A stretch of DNA of 27,471 nt from Mnemiopsis leidyi (GCA_000226015.1 JH157226.1:194132-221602); one strand, 5' to 3'; counted from the first letter of the stretch, positions 12,901 to 20,603 are shown. Numbers and translations are program-made. The notes: a model not told the origin generated them from the sequence alone.

Positions 12901-15900
12901 TTGTGACGACTGTCACGCTGTTACCCACCTCCTCACCTTCTGTGACGTCATAGCCATCACCACGGTGTTCGGTAACGACACCCAACTCCACACCTCACTC
13001 AACACGTGCAGGATACTGGAGATGTTGGGTAGAGTAGATGTTCCTGTGTACACTGGAGCGAGGTGTAGCTTACAGTCAGCTGGTGATTATATCAGAGATC
13101 CAGATTTGAGTAACTATCACGGAGGGGATGGACTGGGGGATAAACAGGATGATATCCCCGTGATCGTTAACAAGCAGCCCGAGCTACATGTATCAGCTCC
13201 GGACGCTATAGTTAACCTGGCTAGGAAGTATCCGGGTGAGGTAACGATAGCAGCTCTAGGACCCCTCACAAACGTTGCCATGGCAACACGACTGTGTCCC
13301 GAACTTCCCACTTTGATAAAGTCTCTGTACATCATGGGAGGATGTTCGGAGTTCGGTAACACCACTCCCTGGGCGGAGTTTAACTTTCATTGCGACCCGC
13401 TAGCTGCCCATCTGACTGTGCGGCAGTTCGCTAAGTCTGGTGTAGTTCACATGGTACCATGGGAACCCTGCATGGATCGAGACAACACTCTTCCCTTCAC
13501 CCAGTACGACTCTTTGTTTGAGGGATCGGGAAGTTCCCCGGCTAAGACACTCTTGAAGGCTACTGGGATGAATAAATGGTTGAAGAAGAGAAGAGCAGCG
13601 AACGAGGAGAATGGTCTAGGGTACGGGTTTGCCGATCAGTTTGTATCTCTGTTGTTAGTTTACCCGGAGTCAGGGTTAGAGAGGGAGCACTACGAGACTT
13701 TACAGGTCCTGTGTCTGGATGAGGGGGAGGAGAGGGGTGGAATGGTGGAGTACCTGCAGGGCGATGTGTCCGGGGGCCAGGAGAGGGGACTTTTTGTGTA
13801 CAGGAAGTTTGATATGGGTTGTATGATTGATCTTTATAAAAAGTGTATGGCAAGTTGATCTAAACCTGTTGTAGGGTACAATGATAATAATACTACTGCA
13901 ATTATCAAACTACTACTAAGCTTCTAGGTATTGATGTTAAGTAAAAGAGTGGATGGCCGGTAAGAATGCTTACCTATAAATTATGTTATAATTTATGTTA
14001 TAATATATGTTATAGTCATAATGATAGTGGTATAGTAGTAGTTGGTTAGTTTAAACTATCCTATGTTTTAGTAATTGTTACTATTTTGTTTTATGATTTT
14101 ATCAGCGAGTTGTATACTGAATGGATTTTAAATATGATTCATGGTTGGTATCCGACGAACATCATTGATTACTATTAGTATTCACTATTATCATTTAAGC
14201 TTAATAGACGGTGTTTTATTAAACTTACAAAATTAATGTTCAATGATTTGATACGCTATAAGAATAAATTCTTATCTATAACGAAATTTATCCCTTTGAA
14301 CAGTCCTAGCTCTAATATGCATTCTTTAAAAAACCTAAACAAAAAGAGAACCTTAATCGATCATCAACTCCTTCAAGACTTACCACATTTCTGGAAGAAT
14401 CCTGCTTGCCCCTGACAATAATGTTGACTCCACACAAGTTGTGTACCATCAGAGGACTGACTGCTTTAGGTTGGATAGTCATGTCATCACTGACTACACT
14501 CCACGCTTCACTGAGAACTTGGAAGTTCTTCAGAGCGGAGTTTGTCAGAGTCAACAGTAGCTTGTCCTGGAGTGGGGGTCGTGATATTGCAAATTGGAGA
14601 TAGGCTGTCGGAGAGACAGACAGACAAACATACAAATATAATAGACAGTCAGACAAATATAACAGTGAGACAGACAGAAAGACAGACAAATATAACAGTG
14701 AGACAGACAGAAAGACAGACAAATATAACAGTGAGACAGACAGACAAACATAAAAGTGAGACACACAGACATAACAGACAGCTAGACAGACAAACATACA
14801 AATATAATAGACAGACAGACCGATATACAAACATAACACAGACAGTGAAAATACAGACAGATGGACACATAGAAACTCACATCACTAGTGATATGTATCT
14901 CGTAGAGGGGAGGAGCATTCTCCATTATGTCCATACTGTCTGCACTGGACTGCGACATTGAGTCCGCCTCTATGTCACTTGAACCGTCAAAACCTGGGAA
15001 GTATGGAGTCCGCTAGAAGAAAGATAGTCTACTTCTAGCAATCGAGGCAATATTATATCCATTATAATGGATATAATATCCATTAAAAACGCCGTTTTCA
15101 AATCACAAAATCCACAAACAAGCAGGTATGGTTCAAAGGTGCATACTTCTTTATCAGACTTAATAAGATGGGCTAGAAAAATTAAAACTTTGATTAATTG
15201 TCCAATAATATTGGATCGGTATGTTGAATAATCCCAACGTGTCATGCGGTTAGAATCAGCACAATTCAACAGGGGTTAATAGAAGGTAGAATCTAAAATA
15301 TTCACGCATGAAAACTGGTTTGAGTCCTATAGAGTAAAACTGAAGTATTCTTATGAAAAGAATTTAGGGCTCTATTCTTTTATGCCTATTATAAGTAAGC
15401 TTGTAAAGGAGAAAAGACATGCTTGCTTTATCAGAACAAACTTTACACGTGTTGCAAATAAGTGGTTATCAGTAAACGAAGTTGTAAGTTTAAGTTAAGA
15501 CGTTATGGTACATTTGGTATGGTTATAACTTATAGTATATATGGTATGGTGATGATACATTTAATATGGTTATGATATTTGCACGCATTCAATGTTACTC
15601 AAAGCTTAGAGCTAAAAAACCCCAAACCGATAAAGGTATCGAAATATGCCAACACCCTTCTCAGTAAGATAAACGAAAGCATGCTTCCTACAATAATATG
15701 TGGCTTTAGTAGAAACACCCAACCAGCCATTCAAAACTCAAATACTGCACGAAAGTGTTCAGAATTTCATCTGACTTGATGTTAAATTCTGCTGCACGGG
15801 CAAGAATATTCGCGTGCAGGAATCTGCGCGGTTCACGTGCAAGAATGAACATTTGAACACTAGCACTGAACACAACACAACTTTGTACATACTCTGCCCT

Positions 15901-18900
15901 AGAAGAAACTCCTCATTCTCAACAGTCGGACACGCTGGGAAACACTTAGTAAAATTATTTCACTTTCCACTAAAGGTCAACTCCTTAGATAAATCGTTGA
16001 GTCTAGAACTAGATTATTAAGTATATTGGAGTAAAGACTATACCAAAGTAAGACTACAATATTTACCGAACATCTGCATGAGATGTGCTGCCTCGTTGGA
16101 GATCTCTATTGGACATTTCTTAACTGTACAAGACATGTTCCACATTCTGAAATACAATGTGTTGGAAAGTGTTCACATGATAAATCTTGGAGAGATAACC
16201 ATACAACCACTAGCATTATTCTCCTTTCTGAAGGTTATGTTTGACGGTTGATTCGAGCGTAACACGAAGTTTCTATTTCATGAATCAAGTAGTTTAGACA
16301 AGTTTAGGAGGAGAAACCTGATGGATGACCGATGGGAATAAATCCCTCCGCAAACTACCTGTAACTTCCATCAGACACTTCCACCTGCTCCAGCAAGGGT
16401 TCAAATGTGCCGAGTGTGTAGCTGTAATAGTTAGCTTCCAGCGACATGTCTAGTTCCACTAACATGGCACCTCCCCAGTCCTTCACTTTGCACGTGCTGT
16501 GACCCTGGGTGGTACGATAGCACGTGTAACTTTAAATACGTTGCAATCTTGTACGATATACTCCAGGGCGCGCCATATAATTGCAAATAGAAGATATGTA
16601 TGGGGAATAAAAATAACGAGGAGCTAAGACCATAATTTAACCAAAAAACCCATAATAAACCAACTTAAGATTTATAAATAATCAAACAATACCGTGATAA
16701 CAACAAGAGGCTCATAGTCCGCCTCTAGAGTTAACTTGAAGGAGTCCATGGCTAGAATCAAGGTCTGGCCTAGGGGCTCCATACGCTTGAAGGAGAAGAT
16801 GTCGGACTCCGGGCCGAGCAGTTGTTTCATGTTCTCCTGGATTAGACTTTGTGCTGCTTGTCGCAAATACCACCTGATCAGGGAAAATTATAATAGAGGT
16901 CGGCATTCTTGGCATTGAGTTACTACTTAATAGTTTGGGTGATCAGCCGTATCAATCTTCTCAATCTTCAAAAATTATAATCCTTTCCTATACCATTCCT
17001 TACACTAAATAAGCAAGATTAATAGCTACTCAAGAGCTCCATAAAAATATTAATTCAAAGGTAGTTTAAAAGTAGCATTATTTAAACGCTAACCTGTTGT
17101 GTTCGCCGATAGTTTCCATATTCCAGAGATTGTAAGCATAGGCTGTGTGCTCCTTCTTTGCCGCGTTTGTAGTGTCACTCTCTCCGAATTGACGGGAAAC
17201 AACCATCATCACGTTCAGGGTTTCCGGGCTGAGGATGTTGTGACATCACGTGTGACGTCACGCGGGAAAAGTATGACGTCACGCGGGAAAAGTATGACTT
17301 AACGCGAGGCAAAGTGTGACGTCACGCAAGGTAAAGTGTGATGTCACGTGATGGAAAGTGTGGCATTAAGTGAGGGAAGTGTGACGTCATGTGGGGGAAA
17401 GTGTGACGTCATGTGATGGAAAGTGTGACGTCACGTGATGGAAAATATGAACTGAACCCGAAAAAGTAATTGGTAAGCACGGTGTCTTGACGATAGCGAA
17501 ATAAACCGAAAAGGCGCCAAAACAGAGGTAAAAATAAATAACTGTTCAAGCGTGAAATCTTACCTAATGTTAAAAACTAGATCAGAAATATTCAGATCTA
17601 CACTTTCTTTTTCTCCTTCAATTTTGGTGTATAACATTGTTATATCACACGGCTGAAAATAGGTTTTTAAAAGAAATAGAAAACGTGAGAAGAATGTGCT
17701 TCTGTTCTGAAGGCTTTTAACGATTTAATAATCTTATGAATATGAAAATCTTTGATTTCAATCTTAAAACCGTAAACCAAAATACAAAACGTTGTTAAAA
17801 GCTTTAAAGTAGACCTGTAACAGAAGGTAGATGGAGCTCAGACGATAGAGGTACTGACAAATAAACAGGGTAATTCGTTCTACTGTTATTCTGAAAGTGA
17901 AACAATTATCTTGCAAATGTTTGAACAAGGTTACATAAAATTTCGTTAGTAACATTCAGATTTCTACGTTTTCGTATCGTATCTTTTATAAGAACTTGAG
18001 TCTAGGATTCCTGAATATACTATAGGGCCGGTAGCTCAATTGGTAGAGCACTCATCTAGACATTGCAGAGGTTGTCGGATCATACCCGACTCGGCACGGT
18101 GCCGGTCCATGAATTTTCTGAATTGACTATCAGTGGAAATCGTGCTCTGTACACATCATGTAGCTTGGTTGATCCTTCGGCCCACCCGTTAACACACCCG
18201 TTAACAATCATTGCACACCTCTGGGAGTCGAGCTTGCTCGAAATGAGGTTCGAAAAAGGCCCCCTCCCCACTTGAAACCACAGTCCTGAATATTAAAAGA
18301 GTAGCTGATCTTATCGTTTATTGAAAGTATCAAAACAATACTTACTGAACGGCAGTCTGATCGCCTCTCTGGTTGAACTTGAGTACCACCCCCGTCCTAA
18401 GAAGTAGGGCCTGTGTTTTCCAGTTGGCATGGTTACTCAGGAACACCACTTCGGGGTTGTTCACGGTCATTGTCACCTGAATTATATGGGGTGTAACTTG
18501 GGTAGAGAGATGATAAAGAGAGATGATAAAGAGAGATGATAAAGAGAGATGATAAAGAGAGATGATAAGGAGAGATGATAAAGAGAGATGATAAGGAGAG
18601 ATGATAAAGAGAGATGGTAAAGAGAAGAAGCTATGACAGAGGGAGGATGTAAAGAGAGACAACACCAGCATAAAACGGATTACCTGATAAGTTACTTGGC
18701 TGGGAACAGCGGGCTCAATCGTATTTTGTCCGATTTCTTCGATCTCTCGTGAGCCTCCAGAATCAGTGATTACAACAGGAGTTGTACCTGTAGACTCTGG
18801 GGAGGATGTGGGTAAGGAGTACTGAATAAACTCTCACGATCTATTAAAGTGTAAAATGGGGATCAATATCAATATAAGATGTGTCGCAGCATTGCTCCAA

Positions 18901-20603
18901 TCTTTATGTTTATGTTTTCCAACCAAATCAGTACTGACTAATACCTTAGAAAACTGATTTTAGAACTCGTTTTCAAATCTACCTGTGGTGTACGGAGATA
19001 CGGTGAAGAATGTGATGATGTTGTTGATGAACTCCCAACTAACAACGACGTGTGTGTCGTTTATCTTGGAGTCGACAGAGATATCCCCAGACTCACTGAT
19101 TTCTACCACCGCAATTAACTGAAACATATCTACATTGTAATCAGCACAAAATCCGAACTTTATTCGGTTTCTTCAAGCAGAATAATGTGAAAAATACATA
19201 CTTAAACCTTGCAAGATAATTGTATATTAAAGTGTCGTATTCTAATCAGAGCATGAAGATTTACAATCTAACCATGGCTGTAGGTAAGTCTAGAGTGTAT
19301 ATTAAAGTGTCGTATTTTTATCAGAGCAAGAAGATTTACAATCTAACCATGGCTGTAGGTAAGTCTAGAGTGATGTATATTAAAGTGTCGTATTTTTATT
19401 AGAGCAAGAAGATTTACAATCTAACCATGGCTGTAGGTAAGTCTAGAGTGAGAAGATTTACAATCTAACCATGGCTGTAGGTAAGTCTAGAGTGAGAAGA
19501 TTTACAATCTAACCATGGCTGTAGGTAAGTCTCAGAGCAAGAAGATTTACAATCTAACCATGGCTGTAGGTAAGTCTCAGAGCAAGAAGATTTACAATCT
19601 AACCATGGCTGTAGGTAAGTCTAGAGTGATGGCCCGTCTAGCAGGTATTGCGGTGGAAGTCCCATTTAGACTTGTAATGATTTGAGCTTCTTCGTTTGCT
19701 AACTGTTTGTGTGCAAGTATCCTGGGCGAATTATTTTAGTATTAAGTAACGACAATTTTCATTGATTCTTCCCGACTATATTTTAAAATATTATCACATA
19801 AAGTTATCCACCTTTGAATCCCTGACTCCATAAATACCCACCTCTGATTCCCTGACTTCATGAATACCTACCTCTAAATCACTGACTCCATGAATACCTA
19901 CCTCTGGACCCCTGACTCCATGACTGCCGTGTCAGTATCCTCCACTCTTACATCCCACATCTTCATCTCCACTCTCTTGCCACCATCTCCTAATAATCTC
20001 AGCTCCATATGGACGTTTCTCACTTCTGAGTACATCCGTATCTTGTCTTCTTGTCGCTTGTCAGACTCTGGGTCTGCTACATCCTGACACGAAACAAAGG
20101 GTTTATATAACGTAATTTTAGTAGAGTTAAACCAGAGAAGTGAACGCACTAAAGATGTTACCACGGTTTATAAAGTAATAGACAAGGTTCTTGGAGAGAG
20201 TCGGGAATTGATTTTGTCACACAGTGACGGACAAATGATGCGGCCAATATAAAGAAGTTTTGACACCCCCAAGAATTCTGACCCCATTTACTCAAACTGT
20301 CAATATCAAATCCCATAAATGAAACTAACATTTTAACCCAAATTTTGAGTAGACATCACACTTAATCTATCACCGATTCAATTTTCCCAGAATAAAACCT
20401 ACCAGCAACTTCTCATCAGTATAGAGAACACACACAGCATTCTCAATCTGGACCTCTATCCGGATCTCGCCCGGACCTTGAGACGATCCTCCCGTTATCG
20501 TCCGGTCGTCACTCGTCACACTGGTCCCAGTACGGGGAGTGGTTTCACTCGTCCCGTCTCCCGGAGAGGGGTGATCAGTGTTGTCCGCCGGGCCTGCGTC
20601 TCT
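2943..20603 (-). CDS. VPS13: VPS13 A/C-type bridge-like lipid transfer protein, 3' part, 26 exons
   Basis: Exons in transcript order: 20603-20403, 20083-19902, 19095-18983 (or from 19118), 18796-18684, 18476-18346, 17890-17815, 17652-17564, 17228-17094, 16873-16693, 16504-16359, 16146-16067, 14993-14881, 14566-14384, 10455-10282, 10144-10052, 9697-9596, 7739-7642, 7470-7428 (or to 7424), 6280-6236, 6055-5875, 5723-5628, 5405-5263, 5079-4163, 3947-3849, 3514-3347, 3066-2943. Phases agree at all junctions except two, discussed in the findings. Family hallmarks are strings such as LLQPCDITM, NISPETLNVMMVV, VYSSYWMVNCTG and VSFLDGLQRVLLFTD. VPS13 proteins move phospholipids along a hydrophobic groove at organelle contact sites; adaptors recruit them through the VAB domain. 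The visible 1,340 or so codons lack the chorein N-terminus and the terminal PH-like region, so the gene extends past the window or is split. Introns carry many minisatellites and two opposite-strand genes or gene remnants. Confidence 0.93.
3102..3153 (+). other. G-rich tract, potential G-quadruplex
   Basis: Successive G runs of 5, 5, 4, 10, 5, 4 and 3 are separated by short loops on the plus strand. In the VPS13 transcript this reads as a C-rich tract lying about 35 bp upstream of the acceptor of exon 3066-2943. It could serve as a long pyrimidine tract or form a quadruplex on the non-template side (inference). Confidence 0.5.
4163..5079 (-). CDS. VPS13: VPS13 exon 23: large VAB exon with three repeats
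   Basis: A 917-nt exon, phase 1 in and phase 0 out, encodes about 306 residues. Three VAB repeats are visible from their strand plus Asn pattern: LTVYSSYWMVNCTGRQLRYQ, then IVTFYPRFQVINELNFPISV, then YYLGAAPVRIENLLSESSIC. With the Asn residues in HNL, HNL and CNK of earlier exons, this makes six, the number expected for the VAB domain, whose repeats each hold an invariant Asn needed for adaptor binding (family knowledge). The exon ends in YTWDFPDKKRELYWCVQ. The donor is CAG/GTCGGT, weaker than a GTAAAT seven bases further, but it is the one that keeps frame with exon 3947-3849. Confidence 0.93.
5263..7739 (-). CDS. VPS13: VPS13 exons 17-22: VAB repeats
   Basis: Exons 7739-7642, 7470-7428, 6280-6236, 6055-5875, 5723-5628 and 5405-5263. 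They encode KTVTIRSPLNFHNL (second VAB Asn), then WYSAPDDTTNREL, PGAKYSVPLDAQICG, a segment with KLKVDKHQFVASYPASRG and SMQPLNV, then LYHTIYINPPVIICNKLPV (third VAB Asn), and GVSKDIPAGHREHFDLLD to NYHDMGFDWAG. Several exons are tiny (43-47 and 45 nt). The join 7470-7428 to 6280-6236 is unresolved. The strong donor GTGAGT after 7428 leaves phase 0 while the next exon needs phase 1. A weaker donor GTTTGA four bases on (exon to 7424) fits the frame. Confidence 0.85.
7201..7376. repeat. 20-bp minisatellite with E-box, 3-unit higher-order period
   Basis: About nine copies of a 20-bp unit like TACAGAGCACGTGACACGAC. The units cycle as TACAGAG, TACAAAG, (T)ACACAG and then repeat, giving a 60-bp higher-order period seen for nearly three cycles (7221-7376). 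Six units keep an intact CACGTG palindrome at exactly 20-bp spacing; the last two have CACATG and CATGTG. The array lies in a VPS13 intron, about 50 bp past exon 7470-7428. Confidence 0.9.
8911..8961. repeat. 17-bp direct repeat, 3 copies
   Basis: Three adjacent exact copies of TGCTGACTATACACCAA. Intronic. No function is suggested. Confidence 0.9.
9441..9574. repeat. CAGTA-rich imperfect tandem array
   Basis: Mixed 8-10 bp words (CAGTAAAA, CAGTAGAA, CAGTACTCT, CAGTAGTCT) repeat about 14 times. The array ends about 20 bp from the donor of VPS13 exon 9697-9596, on its intron side. Confidence 0.8.
9596..14993 (-). CDS. VPS13: VPS13 exons 12-16: linker and start of the VAB domain
   Basis: Exons 14993-14881, 14566-14384, 10455-10282, 10144-10052 and 9697-9596. 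The first is an acidic, Ser/Asp/Met-rich linker ending PPLYEIHITSD. The second starts DKLLLTLTNSALKNFQVLSE and reaches AVSPLMVHNLCGVNIIV, which has the Asn (HNL) typical of a VAB repeat. The third carries a basic insert (KRGKDRGKQRVLAREK) that looks disordered. The fourth has DIQIVQAGLYIYGLIPAV. The fifth is SLPDISSLARET. From 14566 onward all junctions are phase 0. The 3.9-kb intron between the second and third exons is the largest in the visible gene and holds the nucleoside hydrolase. Confidence 0.85.
10613..10637 (+). other. G13 run and G-rich tract
   Basis: Thirteen consecutive G are followed by TGGGAGGGAGG. Read in VPS13 orientation it is a C-rich tract about 160 bp upstream of exon 10455-10282. 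It could form a quadruplex; it is also a place where assembly length may be unreliable. Confidence 0.5.
10925..11470 (+). pseudogene. Class I SAM-methyltransferase fragment, HNMT-like, probably decayed
   Basis: An open frame runs from 10925 to a TGA at 11468-11470, with its first Met at 11084 (128 residues). It looks like the central Rossmann part of a class I SAM-dependent methyltransferase: motif I region SVRAGTGNFEVELVRELG, a post-I strand LEYVCAVKPNRNHMLELE, a motif II-like FDMSLYGFDDLHAAVLHA and a motif III-like KPAGKMLILIQGEG. The order and spacing recall histamine N-methyltransferase-like proteins of animals, which are near 290 residues. Key positions look damaged: motif I has Arg where Gly is usual, the acidic residue after strand 2 is Lys, and the KPGG turn is KPAG. 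There is no in-frame start before motif I and the C-terminus is short. It lies in the large VPS13 intron on the opposite strand. A retroposed or truncated copy is most likely; an exon of a live gene is the alternative. Confidence 0.55.
11471..12856. other. Intronic/intergenic stretch upstream of the nucleoside hydrolase
   Basis: No coding exon was found. It begins with a GC-rich patch (about 11585-11660, rich in GCGCC and CGGCG words) of unknown origin, includes a tRNA-like remnant at 12170-12250, and ends with the presumed promoter of the gene at 12857. An AT-rich CATATATTT word lies near 12780, about 80 bp before the start codon, but no TATA call is justified. Confidence 0.45.
12170..12250 (-). 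mobile_element. tRNA-like SINE head or tRNA remnant
   Basis: On the minus strand, TGGTACAGTGGCACAACG resembles a pol III A box and GGTTCAAATCA a B box, about 45 bp apart, as in a tRNA gene. The anticodon arm and acceptor stem do not pair cleanly, so a tRNA-derived SINE head or dead tRNA is favoured over a working tRNA. Confidence 0.45.
12857..13858 (+). CDS. Inosine-uridine-type nucleoside hydrolase, single exon
   Basis: 333 residues with no intron. Enzymes of this family cleave the N-glycosidic bond of ribonucleosides into base and ribose, for purine and pyrimidine salvage, using a Ca2+ ion. Visible motifs: DTDPGCDD at 11-18 (Ca2+/ribose-binding aspartates D11, D13, D17, D18), HGGDGLGD at 88-95, ALGPLTNV at 133-140, MGG at 160-162, EFNFHCDP at 174-181 (ribose binding) and FAD at 258-260, where D260 fits the last Ca2+ ligand. 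The position before D260 is Ala, not the His used by some protozoal enzymes to protonate the base; this position varies in the family. Length is normal (about 310-340). The start ATG is the first in frame and lies just before the nucleotide-binding strand. The gene sits opposite and inside a VPS13 intron. No signal peptide is seen, so it is probably cytosolic. Its intact frame suggests it is active. Lack of introns may mean retroposition or horizontal transfer. Confidence 0.93.
   Translation: MPRKVTHLIIDTDPGCDDCHAVTHLLTFCDVIAITTVFGNDTQLHTSLNTCRILEMLGRVDVPVYTGARCSLQSAGDYIRDPDLSNYHGGDGLGDKQDDIPVIVNKQPELHVSAPDAIVNLARKYPGEVTIAALGPLTNVAMATRLCPELPTLIKSLYIMGGCSEFGNTTPWAEFNFHCDPLAAHLTVRQFAKSGVVHMVPWEPCMDRDNTLPFTQYDSLFEGSGSSPAKTLLKATGMNKWLKKRRAANEENGLGYGFADQFVSLLLVYPESGLEREHYETLQVLCLDEGEERGGMVEYLQGDVSGGQERGLFVYRKFDMGCMIDLYKKCMAS
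13859..14383. other. 3' flank of the nucleoside hydrolase
   Basis: AT-rich with a run of (T)TATGTTATAAT words at 13980-14017. An AATAAA at 14263-14268 could be the poly(A) signal for the gene ending at 13858, although it is about 400 bp away. No exon was recognised before the VPS13 donor at 14383. Confidence 0.4.
14600..14870. repeat. CAGACAGA/33-bp tandem array next to a VPS13 acceptor
   Basis: A core of about 3 copies of a 33-bp unit containing CAGACAGACAAATATAACAG is flanked by looser CAGACA repeats. Because 33 is a multiple of 3, long spurious open frames appear in several frames. In VPS13 orientation it reads as TGTCTGTC-rich pyrimidine sequence ending about 35 bp before the acceptor of exon 14566-14384. 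It nearly fills the 314-bp intron. Confidence 0.85.
14994..16066. other. VPS13 intron without genes
   Basis: 1.07 kb between exons 16146-16067 and 14993-14881. No exon, repeat family or RNA was recognised except the perfect palindrome at 15050-15079 and a short run of TATGGT words around 15505-15570. Confidence 0.55.
15050..15079. repeat. Perfect 30-bp AT-rich palindrome
   Basis: A perfect self-complementary sequence with arm ATATTATATCCATTA and no loop, followed by another ATCCATT. It can extrude as a cruciform or form an RNA hairpin. It lies in a VPS13 intron about 60 bp upstream of exon 14993-14881. It may be a small foldback element. Confidence 0.8.
16067..17890 (-). CDS. VPS13: VPS13 exons 6-11 of the window
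   Basis: Exons 17890-17815, 17652-17564, 17228-17094, 16873-16693, 16504-16359 and 16146-16067. All junction phases match (2-0, 0-2, 2-2, 2-0, 0-2, 2-1). Recognisable family segments are LLQPCDITMLYTKIEGEK, then DLVFNISPETLNVMMVVSRQ, AYNLWNMETIGEHNRWYLRQ, DSFKLTLEADYEPLVVIT, MLVELDMSLEANYYSY, LGTFEPLLEQVEVSDGS and NMSCTVKKCPIEISNE. The Asn-Ile-Ser-Pro turn and the Glu-Pro-Leu-Leu-Glu segment are conserved in the VPS13 A/C branch just before the VAB domain. The 76-nt exon 17890-17815 is the least certain, but it is the only piece found that links the flanking phases, and its product ends in the expected LLQ. Confidence 0.87.
17238..17455. repeat. 21-22 bp minisatellite carrying CRE (TGACGTCA) palindromes
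   Basis: Ten units of the form TGACGTCA plus CG(C/T)G(G/A)..GGAAAAGT(A/G) spacer. Site starts are 17241, 17253, 17274, 17295, 17317, 17339, 17361, 17382, 17404 and 17426, so most spacings are 21-22 bp. Six sites are perfect TGACGTCA; the others are TGACATCA, TGACTTAA, TGATGTCA and TGGCATTA. The array starts 10 bp beyond the acceptor of VPS13 exon 17228-17094. Confidence 0.9.
18019..18283 (+). mobile_element. tRNA-derived SINE with target-site duplication
   Basis: A tRNA-like head starts at 18025: GGGCCGGTAGCTCAATTGG contains the A box, and GGATCATACCC near 18077-18089 resembles a B box. The 7-bp ends GGGCCGG and CCGGTCC (18102-18108) can pair. A tRNA-unrelated body follows to about 18283. 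The insertion is framed by a 10-bp direct repeat TCCTGAATAT at 18009-18018 and 18284-18293, the signature of retroposition. It sits in the VPS13 intron between exons 18476-18346 and 17890-17815. The T loop and anticodon arm do not fit a working tRNA. Confidence 0.75.
18346..20603 (-). CDS. VPS13: VPS13 exons 1-5 of the window (middle of the protein)
   Basis: Exons 20603-20403, 20083-19902, 19095-18983, 18796-18684 and 18476-18346. The first begins with a low-complexity Ser/Thr/Gly/Pro stretch and ends in IRIEVQIENAVCVLYTDEKLL. The second has MYSEVRNVHMELRLLGDGG. The third has INDTHVVVSWEFINNIITFF. The fifth has TMTVNNPEVVFLSNHANWKT and QALLLRTGVVLKFNQRG. These alternating amphipathic beta strands are typical of the repeating-groove part of VPS13 proteins. 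The join of the second to the third exon is uncertain. Using the better acceptor at 19118 leaves a phase conflict; an acceptor at 19095 restores frame but has a weak pyrimidine tract. The second exon's donor is repeated downstream in a 30-bp array. Confidence 0.85.
18503..18632. repeat. 13-bp GAGAGATGATAAA minisatellite
   Basis: About ten copies of a 13-bp unit (GAGAGATGATAAA, with some AAGG variants). In VPS13 orientation it reads TTTATCATCTCTC, pyrimidine-rich, and ends about 27 bp before the acceptor of exon 18476-18346. Confidence 0.9.
19221..19630 (+). repeat. Seven-unit array carrying donor-like ATGGCTGTAG/GTAAGT
   Basis: Three long units of about 77-78 bp are followed by four shorter ones of about 44-45 bp. 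Every unit contains AATCTAACCATGGCTGTAGG followed by TAAGTCT, so each holds an exact consensus 5' splice site (AG/GTAAGT) on the plus strand. The array lies in a VPS13 intron, antisense to that gene. No plus-strand gene using these sites was found, so their origin is unknown. Confidence 0.9.
19811..19930 (-). repeat. 30-bp tandem duplication of a VPS13 exon end plus donor
   Basis: Four 30-bp units on the minus strand, each built as CATGGAGTCAGGG(n)CAGAG then GTAGGT or GTGGGT and TATT. The first unit is the real 3' end of exon 20083-19902 and its donor (19901-19900). Copies at 19871, 19841 and 19811 keep AG/GTAGGT, AG/GTGGGT and AG/GTGGAT. In frame, reading past the first donor meets TAG at once, so only the first donor keeps the protein open. 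Confidence 0.88.

Noticed and set aside
14312-14839. 175-codon minus-strand frame as one exon
   Set aside because: Only 14566-14384 matches VPS13; the Cys/Leu/Ser-rich start is translation of the CAGACA repeat and the end runs past the donor.
18025-18108. Functional tRNA gene
   Set aside because: The acceptor ends pair, but the anticodon stem fails and the T loop is aberrant; a 10-bp target duplication marks it as a SINE.
19220-19630. Plus-strand coding of IYNLTMAVGKS repeats as a gene end
   Set aside because: No upstream or downstream exon and no recognised family; treated as a repeat with donor-like sites.
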